A DNA stretch of 64,000 nucleotides from positions 16,332,138-16,396,137 of the forward strand of contig NC_092697.1 in the NCBI RefSeq assembly GCF_964275005.1. Reading direction: 5' to 3'. Every line of letters starts with the position of its first letter. The first letter of the stretch is position 1. The stretch is from Diadema setosum. Taxonomy: Eukaryota; Echinodermata; Echinoidea; Diadematoida; Diadematidae. The position numbers were made by a program, and so were the translations under genes. Below are positions 12,469 to 24,738 of this stretch, piece after piece. The notes beneath the pieces were generated by a model. It was not told the DNA's origin and searched no databases. It was given only the letters and a program-made list of their open reading frames with translations.

Positions 12469-15400
12469 GAATCCCATCTACTCACAGTCTCGGCCAGACA
12501 AGCGGCCTCCGGCAGGGACAAATCCTGCCTTACCGGAGTGGGCCAAGGGCGATTATGTCCTGGAAAGATGGGTGAAGGAAGAGAGACAACGAAGGAGAAA
12601 CTGGCTTATGGACCAGAAGCTCCATCCGAGTGAACCACGACCAGAATGGAGGCCTGCAAATGCACTGATGGAGCGGATCAGAAGTCCGTTCAGAAGCCTG
12701 ATCGCTCCCATCGACAGGGTGACGGTAAAGACTTCTGCATTCTGTAAAGTTCCATAGCATAGTTGTATCATGTTGTATGATCATGATGGGCAATCCAAGC
12801 CAAGGCCACAAGGGCCACACATCAGACATGGCTTAACCGGCTTTGACCTTAACATGACTTACATTGATATTTGGGTGACGGGATTATATTTTCACGTGTT
12901 TCAGCTTCACTACATTGATGTTTTGACGCAACTTTCAGTCTTTGCCTTGGCTGTAAACACGATAAATAAGGAAATTATCACAATAAACATTGCCAAGTGC
13001 ATGCAGAAAATAGAAGAGGAAAAGCACTCTGACGGAGAGTCGGAGAGCGCAAACATTCGGCAAGCAGCGCATTCTATTCTACCTGCTATGTAAAATACGT
13101 GCATGCTGAAAATTGCTAAATTTTCCAATGTAATTACAGTAAATAAGTTAGTACTGTAGCCCGACCACACGTTGTGCGGAGCACATTTTTGCAGTGACTG
13201 GTTACTGGGCTGTGTATAATAGTGTAGTGACCAATGTAGAAGCCTTTTGTTTACATCATTCACTATACAGCTTCCTGCATGCTTCGCGGCACCTTGAGTA
13301 GAGCGCACATTTGCAGTGCGCGTGAGCAAACCTCGGATTAGTTTACACACAGCTTAAACTCTCAGTTCATTGACCCTACCTGCCAAAAGATAAAAAATCC
13401 TTCAAAAATTCATTAATAATTCCAGTATCACAACCAAAATGTAATCATCTGTTCCTTATTGTGTCATTATCAACCTTTCCTGTAGGTTTCATCCAAATCT
13501 GTTCACAACTTTATGAGTTATGTATGTACACAGACAAAGAAACAAGCAAACCAACAAAACAACTCCGGCAAAAGCATAACCTCCGGCCTCCTCGGCAGAG
13601 GTAATAACTGATACAACCAGTTCATAGTCGTGGTCAAGATTCTGGCAAGTCAGCATTGGCATTCAACCTCTGTACTTGATTTTAGTCATTACATTGACTT
13701 TGAGGTTTTGTTTTTCTTTTGTGCTTTTGCTGATACTGTACCATCACACTTTGAGCTTTCCTGGATCTGGAGATTGAAGATCTAGTACAAGTAGTACCAG
13801 GGTACTAGTACACTGTAGTACGGCTACTGAGTGTACATATTGTACACCACTACACAAATACCAGAATTATTTAGTTGCAGGACCAGGTACTGCTTCATTT
13901 CGATAACTTGGCAAAAACTGTAGAACCGTACATTTTGTTGATTAATGACCTTGTTTGATCAATGCATATTCTAGCTGAGATAGTTCTGCAATAAGATACT
14001 TTTATTTCTAATTATTTAAAATTAATTCATGTCTTAGATTAATATGTGTACCATAGATTCATCTATTCCGGTGTTCACTGCTGGCACTGAATTGGAGACT
14101 TCTAAAAGCTGAGTCCCATTGAACATAATCAATTGTTTGAACTTTTCAGCACAGTAATTTTATAGATTGTCATTGCAGTTGTGAAGGAGTGTCTACAGTA
14201 CAAAATGTATGACTGTATCTCCAAACACAGTTTATTCTCAATTGTGATGACAATCTCTGTTTACAGTGTACACAGTGTTTTGTTGTCTGGAAAAAAAAAT
14301 GGGTGTGATAACCATTTATTTAAGTACATTATGTAATTGTCCTTTGTGTGTTTGTTTTCTTAATCATTTGTCAGGGTAACCGACTCGCACCTCTGCTTTG
14401 GAAAGGGGGCATCATCTTCAGATATTTTGTCCTGCCTATGTGGGTCACACACTACGTGGTCAAGTACCATATTATGGTGAGTATACACAGTAATATTCAT
14501 TGTTTAGTACTCCCATATTGTGTACTGAATCAGGCTACACTCCATGAATGTCCGATTTAAAACTGTGCTCAACTCGTAACATGATCCATACAATACACAA
14601 TGCATGACTAAAGAAAGTGTGTCAATACAAATTTGGGCATCTGTACTCGTGAGTAAATGGTGGGGGATGGATTCAAGTACACTGTGTAATCAGTTCCTGC
14701 AGTGTACCGGTAATGAGAGTGGTTAAATGTCGGTCAACAATTAAAGGGAAATACCAATCTACATTCAATCAGACTTGACAGGAAAGAGTAAAGTGAAATA
14801 CACAGAACAGTGACAGTTTCACTAATAATCCTAACGATAACACTGACAGTTCAGACAGATTTATTGGACAGTGATATCAATGTCAGTATGCATTGAAATG
14901 AGAGGACGTCGTTGACGTTCCCTTTCACTTTGGTTTTCAAACAGCTCTTCACTATAGTCATGGTGAAAATGAACTACATGTAGAATGGAGAAATTATGTC
15001 ATTCTCAATTGATAAAACAATCCAGCTTTAATGATTTTGCCTGAGGGGTCGAGTCGCAGTGGCAATTTTTGTATAGAATTATCATCATATACATTGTACA
15101 TGTTAACCCACTGAGGACAGTTTGATTTTGGTACAACACGCATTTTCCATAGACTCTTGCCCGAGTATACTCTGGACTCATCCTTAACGGATTAATGATG
15201 AAGTTGTTAATTGAAAGCATCAAAATCTCCTCTAAGTGGGATACTGTTTATGCCAAATATTTTGGGAGGTTTTTATATTCACAAATTTTGCAAGTAAGGT
15301 GCTATTCACAAATAAAAAAAAGAAAAGAAAAAAAAAAAGAATATAATTATTAACTCCGATCCTGACATGTGCGTGAGCACGCATATAATTATCTCCCTGT

Positions 15401-17032
15401 TCGGCACTGGACTCCATGATTGTGAATTTAACCACTCGTGAAATTGTCACCAAGTCCCAATTCGACTTTAAATGTAACATTGCTGCCTACCAATCACAAC
15501 TGTATTATCTGTGCAGTATATGATTGTTTTTTTCTTGTCACATTTCAGTAAACGGATGGACAATACATACGAATGCGCACACCATAAACTTAACTCCCTT
15601 ACCGTGGACATGGTGCTGTGGAAGTTTTGTGTCAATAATGATAAAAAAGAAAAAAAAAATCAAGAATGAATTGTTTAAATTGCCAAGTAGTATTAATATG
15701 AAAGTGAGAGATATTTGTTGTACAATACCTGATGTGAAGATGTTCTCATTGTTAGATTTTTTTTTTTTTCGTATCATAATCTTTTATCTACCAAAATTCG
15801 TACATTGGGTTGACTTTGACCAGTTTTCTGCAATTTTTATGGCTTGTCCTAAGCATGGAAAAGCGCATGTACACTGTGCATGTATTGCAGTATGTACCAG
15901 ATTTACTGGTCTGATTTACTGCTTATTTGACGTGTGTTCAAATCTTCTTATTCTGCAGACAAAACCTGGGTTTTTTGTTGTGTCAAAGCGACCAGAGTAT
16001 CCCGCAGACCCTTTGGTAAGAAAAGAACCAATGCTACTTAGACCTTCTCAGTATTGCTCATTGTTCCCCAGAGTAAAGAATGAAATAGTGAAATGCAACT
16101 TTGACTACAATCAAAGTGCTGTTTTAGAAACTTGTGACACTTGAATTTGCTACATCAGATCAATTCAGGAAAATTTGCTGTCATTGTTTTTGTCTTTCTT
16201 GCCATCATTTTGAAAGATAAGTTATCAAATGTCAGACCTGTCATATGTGTTAACATTAACTAGAGAAGCCAACTGTTACTTCTTTCCAGTATTTTTATAC
16301 TGTGTCTTCTTTTTTCTTTTTCTTTTTTTGGCAAAAAAATACTGCAGGTTTCATAGAAAATAACTGATTTTCCAAGATTTGATAACTTTGTATGTCTATT
16401 GCAGGAAAGAAAAAAAAACAACAACTCTGTTTTGCACCAAAAATATGCCTACATTGCCTTCAGAATACTGCAATACTGTTTACAGGATTGGCATCCCTGC
16501 TCTTGTATCTGTATTGTATTCCTTGGTACAGTTCCATTGGTTCTTGTAGATATTTTTGAGAAAATATTTCGAACATTTATGTAATTTCCTGCAGACATGC
16601 ATTCAGTGCTTCAGGGGCTGTACAGAAAGTGAATCATTCTACTGCAAATACATTTCTGTCAGTAATGCAATGCCCATGCCTTACTAGTGCAGTAGTATGG
16701 TGTTTCATGAATCATCTTCCCTCTATAACTTTGGAACAGTCCAAAGCATACTCTTACCCTTGTATGCTCCAGACTGTTCCAAAGTTAACATCGATGGATA
16801 ATTCTTACTAACGCTCTATTTACTGTGCTTTATACCTATAACAATATCTTAACCTGCACTGCTCTTTTTATACTGAAGTTAAATTACTTCATTGTTTTAG
16901 CCATGTGCTCTCGACAAAGGTTTGCTATATTGTTGCAAATATCCAACCACAAGCATGTATTTCATACAAATGTTTATTTTCATTAATTCCCCCTTTCTCT
17001 CATAGCATGGGGGAGAAGGTGGCCATCACTGA
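12464..17032 (+). CDS. NDUFB6: NADH dehydrogenase [ubiquinone] 1 beta subcomplex subunit 6
   Basis: Accessory subunit (B17) of mitochondrial complex I, membrane arm, inner membrane. Four exons: 12464-12724, 14375-14476, 15959-16015 and 17006-17032 (stop TGA), all in phase, giving 148 residues against about 128 in human. The block RRRNWLMDQKLHPSEPRPEW matches the family's RRRWLKDQELSPREP. Exon 2 encodes the single membrane segment (FRYFVLPMWVTHYVVKYHI, matching the human PVWIIHYYMKYHV region). Exon 3 gives KPGFFVVSKRPEYPADPL, and the short last exon ends in HH as in human. The start is the first ATG in a good context; the N-terminus is longer than in vertebrates. The exon 1 donor could instead be at 12719, which would drop two residues. 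Confidence 0.93.
13380..13605. repeat. Dispersed repeat with 'cctccggc...cagaggtaat' tail
   Basis: Lies in NDUFB6 intron 1. It ends in a short hairpin (cctccggcctcctcggcagagg), in the style of the tails at about 61554-61588 and 63903-63938, and is preceded by 'ttcatccaaatctgttcacaac' type text common in invertebrate dispersed repeats. No coding capacity. Confidence 0.45.
15103..15195 (-). mobile_element. TTAACCCGTTGAGGACG MITE, diverged inverted copy
   Basis: Same family as 8248-8342 but in the opposite orientation: 'ccatagactcttgcccgagtatact' is the inverse of the internal text of copy 1. Bounded by TTAA on both sides. In NDUFB6 intron 2. Confidence 0.65.
16721..16788. repeat. Short hairpin
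   Basis: TAACTTTGGAACAGTC and its inverse GACTGTTCCAAAGTTA flank a loop of about 30 bp that itself partly pairs (gcata / tatgc). In NDUFB6 intron 3. It may be a very short foldback element. Confidence 0.6.
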
Positions 17033-17945
17033 GGTCAGAGGTCTGACATCATATGTCAACACAGCGTGGTCATCACTGATGATGTTCGTTGTCACTGGAC
17101 GTCAGCTCTGGGCAGCAGACCAGCAAAGATGCGGGAATATTTTGTACATAAACTGTTCATGAAGATTTGTTGGGTGAATAACGCACATCTACAGAACCGT
17201 GGTACCTGCAGTACACTGTAGGTGGCAAAACTTCAGACACTGGTTGTGGATCCCTTCTGGCATGAGCAGTATGATTAATTCACAGACGACTGTATACAAT
17301 AGCAGTACCTCTAAACCTCAGTTCCTGTACAAGTTGATGGGTCTTTCTCACTTGACAGCAGAAAGCTTGACCACTATTTTGTCCTGATGTGGTGTGAAAA
17401 AATATAATTTACGTCCAGTCAAAGGATGCCTCTGAGAAAGTACTTCACTAGTGCCACAAGTCCTTGCAGTCTCTCTGTTCTTCCATTTATTATGATAGAT
17501 GTGGTGTGTCACATTTCTTCTGTCTACTGTTCCAAGAGAGCAAAAACATGTTTGTGAAGTATGGATAGAATAACTTTCAGAGTTCTCTAAAAACTGCCAT
17601 CATCTCAAACAGGAAAAGACTACAGCAAAATTATTGTTCCCTTGAAGCCTTCTGTCCCCAGGAACAGTAGCTTTTATCAGTACCCTTCTTTGTGTTTGTA
17701 TTTATAACATAACTTGCTGCACTTATAATGAATAATTACACTCCTTCATAAATCTTGTTTTGAACTCTGAATGTGCAAAGAACAAGATCTTTGCAGCAGC
17801 AAAACGATATAAAACAAAATATAAATGGATAGAGATACACTGTGAGACAGATGTCCCCCTTAGTCAGTCCAGATGAAGTGCTGCAGGCGAGGAACTGGTT
17901 CTTGTGATGTGCGACATTTATCAAAGAATAAAATATGAATCTAAC
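17033..17945 (+). other. NDUFB6: NDUFB6 3' UTR
   Basis: Begins after the TGA stop; no coding signal. AATAAA at 17927-17932 is the likely poly(A) signal. The 3' end is inferred. Confidence 0.5.
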
Positions 17946-18338
17946 AAAACTTGTTCATTTGTATGGAAGTGCATTTTGTCCACATGTGTCATCATGTTCC
18001 AATATGTAAAGGATCAGAGGAAAGGAAAAAGTGCAGATTCGATCATGAGAATCAAGTCTTTTCAAGGGTACAACATATTCTACTTTTAAAGTTATTTGCA
18101 AATCATGTTTCAGAGCTAGTCTTAAATGTTGTTGTCATGCCCCCTTTTTGGGTAAAATTGTATTATTTATGTGAGAAGTGCGTACAGTTGTGTGTTGGAG
18201 GAGAATGGAGAAAGAAAAAGGAGTGACTTAGATATCTTACCTTTAAATGGACTGCAATGCAAATGCATGTTGACTTGCATTGATTAATAATACCCTGATC
18301 ATCACTTATATTGCCAAAAGAATATCTGAATATCCCTA

Positions 18339-18422
18339 GACTGAGCATAATTTGCATGTTTCCCTGCAATGTCTTATGTTAATCATATTTGTACCATGGA
18401 AACATGAAATTTATGCTCAGTC
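18339..18422. repeat. Foldback hairpin
   Basis: GACTGAGCATAATTTGCATG on the left pairs with CATGAAATTTATGCTCAGTC on the right with few mismatches; 'tttccctgcaatg' sits in the loop. Possibly a tiny MITE. Confidence 0.65.
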
Positions 18423-18715
18423 AATGGAAAGGTGAGTTCCAATGTCCCTTGTTCATCATATTTGTAGTTTAGCTATGATTTCAGGTGGTGTCATCGGCAG
18501 AATCTTGGTTTTGAAGGTCGTTTGTGGACATATCCAAGTAATCTGAAGAGAAAACTCATATAATACAATGTATGTGGCACATACATGTACTTCATTTTGC
18601 CAAGTAAATGATGTTGAGGGCATCATGAATCAGCGGTTCCATGACCTTTGCTTGTGCGACAATTGCTCCCATGAAATATCTGCATGCTAAGCCAGACATA
18701 AATTTCACCCACAAA

Positions 18716-18795
18716 CATAACCCTAACCCTAATCCCAATCCTCGCATCAAATTAAATCTAAAACCCTGTCACAACCCTAACCCTAAACCTATGCC
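18716..18795 (+). repeat. Interstitial telomere-like (CCCTAA)n, degenerate
   Basis: Several 'aaccctaaccctaa' blocks separated by variants such as 'aatcccaatcc'. TTAGGG is the usual animal telomere unit. The proline/asparagine-rich translation is a by-product of the repeat. Confidence 0.75.
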
Positions 18796-19315
18796 CTTGG
18801 AGAAAATAAGACCGGAGCAACTGTTGCAGAAGCAAATGTTGTCACCAAATCAACACAAGTTGACATCAATTTCCATTGCATAGTGATGATAGTTAGAGTG
18901 GGTCCATTGTAACCGATGTCTCAAATACAGTGCAACAACTGAATGCAGCAGTCTTGTCTCAAAACTGTTCACACACAAGCTCACGATCTCGACAAAAATA
19001 CACCACTCCCTTCAGTAAAATGTTTCTCTAAAGTGTAGTACAAATGTATGACATCTTGCCCGCCAGATCCACCAACAAGTGATGTATGCCAATCATATAG
19101 GGAACCTCCCTGTAACAAGCTGCTTTTGGGACCAGGATTTACATTTCCCACTCATCATTGTACACTGTAATTGAATTCGCTGTCCAGGAAAAGACAGATT
19201 TCATGGCACTCGTAAGATTGTGCTATGTGGAGCAATATTTTACAACGAGCTAATCCACCACAGGGTGTGGGGTGGGAGAACAAATACAGTATGAAAGAGC
19301 TAGGACCAAACATAT

Positions 19316-19502
19316 ACAGTGGATTCTCATTATAACGAAGTCCTCGGGACTGGCACTTTCCTTCCGTTAGTACGAAATTTCGTTGTAACCGAACAAATAA
19401 TAAAAAAAACAGAGCGGATAATTTTGCAGCCTGAATTCTTACTTTGTTGTAACTGGGATTTCATTATTAAAACGGTGTTCTTTATAACAGGACTGCACTT
19501 TA
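19316..19502. mobile_element. Pogo/Tigger-like MITE remnant
   Basis: Starts ACAGTGGATTCTCATTATAA, with 'tttataacaggactgcactt' as the imperfect inverse at the right. 'cattataacgaagtcctcg' is the familiar style of these MITEs. Non-coding. Confidence 0.6.
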
Positions 19503-19548
19503 CTTGTATTTTAAGAACTAGAATGCTGCATTTAGAAATGAGGCAGGT

Positions 19549-19553
19549 GAATG

Positions 19554-19584
<31 letters not shown>

Positions 19585-19585
19585 C
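19549..19585. repeat. (GT)n microsatellite
   Basis: About 18 GT units with one TT interruption. Confidence 0.9.
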
Positions 19586-20056
19586 TAATTTACTTTGGCT
19601 TCCTCGTGTGCAGGGAACCATATAGCACAAGGATATCCAGCAAACTGATGGAACACATAAACAAAACTTGTGTTGTGACATACACAGATGTCACAAAACA
19701 ATGCAAGCAAACAGGGGTGCACATATCACATGAATGTGCATGGAAAGAGAGAGAGTTAGAATACAGTATACAATGTATTCGTGTAAACGAGTCTTCTTCG
19801 CATAAGACCAATCCAAAGGGATTGGATAAAATTTGACTTATAAATTTTGACATGCAAAATATTATACAAAATGAATACATGGTTATATCCAGTAGGGCAG
19901 AATTTTTCTATGACTTAGCCAATTTCTTGTGCGAGCTCAACTAAGGCGAAGTGACTGTAATTAGATGGGTACGTTGATTTTTGTTTTTTGCCTAGGCTAC
20001 AGACACCTTTAATCAACAGATGACACAATAATATGTTTTTGCTTAGAGTTTAGTAC

Positions 20057-21818
20057 TTTATTGTGATAAATTACATTCTGACATCAATAACCTCAAGCAA
20101 GTAGTTACAGACACAAAGAACAAGGGTTATTACATGTACATTATTTACAAAGAGCTTCAATACCCTCAAGTACTAAAGAGGCATGTGTATTACAAATGGA
20201 CGGTTTACATTTATAGAGCTTTACTCCTGTATATACAAAGCATAAAATGTGTTCATGAGATCTCATCAAGCGGACTCCTCTTCATATGTCAAATTTGAGT
20301 GTCAATACAGTATTAGATGCATATGATTGCATCCTTCAAAAACACAAAATACAAAAAAGTATTAATCGAACAGACACACTAAAGGCACACATCCAACTAA
20401 GTTCAAGACTCGACCCTAATGTCGACATCAAGTTACTTGAGTTCAAAGCTGGCTATGCATGGGAGATTTTCACAATGTAAAATGTCTTGCCATCTTTCTG
20501 GAGACCACTTAAAACAGCTGTGTAAGGACATTTATGATCATTTGCCTATTCCATATGTAATAGGTTTTCTTTGCTTTGTTGGCTTTGCAACACTTATCAA
20601 TAACATATGGCACGGCAATGCCACTGTTCCACAAGGATCTGTCAAAGATGCCTACATACCCAGTATTTCATATTTTGTCAAAGATGTTGACATATTTCGT
20701 ATTTTCTTGGGTGATTGTTTTCCCTTAAAATGAGGCACGGCAGTGAACATTTCAATTCAATCTGCTACTGACGGCACATGGAGTGTGGAACAAGGATGGG
20801 AAGACATGAATATGAAAGACTGAAAAGAGGACTGTCTTATTCACATATAATCACTTTCTTGCCCTCATAATATATATCTGGCACAACAAATCACATTATC
20901 AGCACCGGATTGGATCCCAACACACACCAAGCTGCCTTGATTTTCAGTGCTGGGGGTAAAATGTGTATGGTATCTTAATGTGCCTCCTTTCTACAATCTT
21001 ACCGCTGTGATTTCACTTTGCCCACACATCCTCATTTTTGGAAGTTGCAAACTACAACACACTTATTCTTATATATATATTCAACGATAGCCTTTCTCTT
21101 TCTCTCTCTCTCTCTCGGGGGGGGGGGGGGGGGGGGGGTGGGTGGGAAGTTATACCTTTGTAAGCTGATATTGTAGAGAAATATAAAGGGGCAAAAAGAA
21201 CCACAGAAGTGCACATCAATAATCACAAAGTGGGAAAAAATGAAAATGAAAAAAAAAGAAGAAAATCCATGACTTGCCAACGGTTCTGCCATGAGATCTT
21301 TCCCATCAAATTGTGTTTAAAGTAAAAGCACTACACCCCCCCCCCAAAAAAAAAAAGAAAAAAAAAAGAAAAGAAAAGAAATGCTCCCTAGTATTGGCAT
21401 GGTTGATTAATTCATCATCATTTTGAAATAATTTCAGCTTCTCTCCAAACATATTTGCATATTTAGTTTAAGCAAAAATACATGGAGGCATTCATAGAAA
21501 GTGGTTGGTGTAGTAGAACGTGTTCGTGTATGACGGAAGTAAAATTGTTCCAGGAAGAGGCAAATGAACAGGAACCACAACAGTCACACTTGTAATGACA
21601 AGACAAAGGTCTTCACGTTTACAGGATGTAGAATGAAAGTGTATCGTTTTGGTCCTCTGATGAAAGACATCTCCACAAACGCCAACATGAGGTGGCCGAC
21701 AGAGGTGGCATTCTCTAATGCGACTCGAGAAATGATCCAGTGGCTGAGGAGATAGATAACCATTAAAACTTCCCCTATCCTCTCCTGACACCCTCTCTTT
21801 GTGGCTGCATGATTCCAC
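20057..21818 (-). other. DNAI4: DNAI4 3' UTR
   Basis: Read on the minus strand it follows the TAG stop and ends near an AATAAA (plus-strand TTTATT at 20057-20062). It includes a polypurine/poly-G tract at 21094-21141. No other gene is seen. The extent is inferred. Confidence 0.5.
21094..21141. repeat. (CT)n followed by a poly-G run
   Basis: Alternating CT units run directly into about 22 G, then GGTGGGTGGG. On either strand this is a purine/pyrimidine mirror-like tract able to form triplex or G-quadruplex structure; its length is also prone to assembly error. Confidence 0.85.
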
Positions 21819-24675
21819 CTACGTCCTAAGCTGCCCGGCCAGCGTCTGCTCCAGCAGTTGCTTCAATTTCTCTGTCTGCAATGCCAAATGATAAAAGACG
21901 AAACATTACACTCGTCAAACAATATCAAACATAATTTGCTTTGAAGACATTGCTTTCCCATTAAAGTACCATTTGCAACTTTCCTGTTCACTTTATTCAA
22001 CACAAAGACACGTTATCATCTAAGATAATGACACTCATCTGCAAAATTTCTTTAAAAGAACTGAAATTACTTGTCATTTCAAAGACATGAATAGTACCAA
22101 ATGTAGATAATGGAAATAATACAAATGACTGAAAAAATGGCCCTAGTGAAACAAGAACATTATGACTGACACCCTACTTTGCTCCTCTAATCAAAAAGAA
22201 GCCATTGTGGTATCTATATTTTTCAAATTTAGCTTTCTCTGAGAGGGAGAAAGTATCCAAATTTGGGGAATTCCTGCACATTGTATTTGCCTAATATTCT
22301 GCAAATTTGGACTTGTGGGACAATTGGTATGTAAGAGGTTAAATGTGGGTGTGGAGGACAACAGTGACAGCATGAGAACTAAGTCTTATCCCCCTTTTTT
22401 TCAGCAAAACAGAGAGTGATCTTTCCCCCCCCCCCCCCAACCTAGGAGACGATATACAGCATATGTATTTTATGGGAGGCAATATTTCATTGATACATGG
22501 TATCAGTCACCTCGTGAGAAACAAAAATAAACACCACTGACAAATATTCACATATACAATAATCAAAACCTGGTGAATTAGCCTTACTTGGTCTTCTTCC
22601 ACAGGGGGCATGCACCGTAGTTGGAACACCGACACCTGTCCTTCACTGTCACCAACAAGGATGCACTGGAATGTAAATAACAGTAACAAGACATTACAGG
22701 ACATTATCAAAATGTTTCCTCCAAGAAAAAAGATCGAGTGTTGAGAAGAAAGAGTGTGACTACACTGGCAAGGCGTTAGGAGGGCTTTTAGAGTCTTATT
22801 AACTGTGAAAAGAACAACTTCACTCTACTTCTGTTACCATAACCAGTAACTTTCTGTGAATGGGATATTTGCAAGATTTTTTTTTTTATTTGCAAGATAT
22901 TTGATATGACGAGAACATTCACTATTTTTAAAATTATAGCCTATTTCATCTTTAAATTCCTTTAAATTTTTTCAACATTTGTTTGATGATGCAGTGCACT
23001 TGGTTCCAACATAGCATGAGTCAAACTTAACCTTTGCATACTATCATACGAAATGATAGAATGTCATAGAACCCCCTCCCCCCCTCCCCCATTGGCAAGG
23101 ATTTGCCTAGAAGCACAATATACTAACGTGAATGATAAAGAAAAGAAAAGAATATGGGACATTGGTGTGAAAAGAGATGCCAAACATGGCACATTATACC
23201 AACAGTAATGCAGTAATAGGCTTCTAATTCACATCACATAGATGCATAACAGTCATTGTTCTTGGTACTCACGTCAGAGTTGCTGGCAAACACAAGACAT
23301 GAAAGCTTGACACCCGGTGCTGGAACATTAACTATAATGGGATCCAGTCTGCAAAGAAAGAAAATAAATTTCCAGCCTTTTCAAATTTTCATCTTCTTCT
23401 ACATTTAATTTACATTTACCAGAAATACTCTCAAATAAAATCACCATGAAATTTTCGCAAACTGGAGCTAATGGCCTTTTCGCTGCCTGAAATTTTTGCA
23501 AATTGCCACTGGCATTCAGTGCATGTAGTTTTGACAAGAACTTCCGCCCACATTTTAATTTCATAAATCTTGGCTCTCATGAAATTAGAATGCACGCAGG
23601 ACTTTCTTTTTTTACAGTACTGTGGTGTAATACTTGATTAATGTACACCTACACAGATGACTTGCATAAGCTATATTCCATGCCGTCAATCCCTCGTTTG
23701 AGGCGAGACCCAAACTTCCACGAAGAAAGTGGGGTGCTATACCTCGTTAAAGATTTTTCGTTTGGGAGTTGGGAGTCGAAGTATTTGTCCATTGCAAATA
23801 AACTTTCTGCTCAGGCGTGACAAACCTGGAGGCCAAGGCAGGGTTTGATGACTCCAGCAGCTGTCGTATTACGTAAGAGCATGATAAGGATATCTGCCTG
23901 TGGCACACCATTCAAAGTGAACTCAATTTTCTCTATCCTTTCTAAAGTTTTCAATTTTATATTCTATTGAGAAATTCTATGGTCATCCATTTTACATTTC
24001 GAAAGAAAAAAATTGACCCGTAAATAACAAAAATACAGGAATAAGAAGGAGTGCATTGCCAGTTTGCCGGTGCTGCTCACTGTTGGGGATAAAGTACAAG
24101 CCGTGGATCAAGTTGGGGAGGTGGGCTGCAGTGCAGGCATGCTCTGTCTGCATACGCTGAATGTCTACACTCACACACACACACACGTACACACACACGC
24201 ACCATTTCTGCATTTCTGTCATATTGCCTTACGTGTTCACACTCAGATCCCAGATCTCAACAGCGCCCTCATTGACGCAGCCAAAGACAGTCGGTGATGA
24301 AGGAGACCAGCACACGTCCATGACAGCTTTCTGTGGAGTAGTGATCAGGATTAATTTAGAGCAAACTACGTACAGCATTAGCTTCACATCCACAAATTAT
24401 TACTACCCTTGGACTGCTGCTATTAATCACCATTATGTGACTTTTGTACTTCAAAGCAGACTAAGTTGTACTTGCGTACAGTTTTCAGCATACAAAGCCT
24501 GGAAAAGTTTGTTGATATTCTTCCCGCCTTTCTTGACTTGATGTGCAACTTCTATCTATCTATCTATCTCTTCATCTATCCTTCCATATATCTCTTCATC
24601 TATTTTCTATCCATCTATCTAGCTATTGAGCTTTTTATCTATTCACATATCTCTGTCACTTCATTTATCTATCAC

Positions 24676-24738
<63 letters not shown>

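Larger units (their letters stand above)
17946..20056. other. Gene-free interval between NDUFB6 and the DNAI4 3' end
   Basis: The two genes converge here. Contains a foldback hairpin (18339-18422), a telomere-like stretch (18716-18795), a pogo-like MITE (19316-19502) and a (GT)n run (19549-19585). No coding signal seen. Confidence 0.6.

Noticed and set aside
15524-16144. 206-codon plus-strand ORF
   Set aside because: Only 15959-16015 is coding (NDUFB6 exon 3); the rest is intron read-through in the same frame.
18641-18883. Asn/Pro-rich ORF
   Set aside because: Translation of telomere-like CCCTAA repeats.
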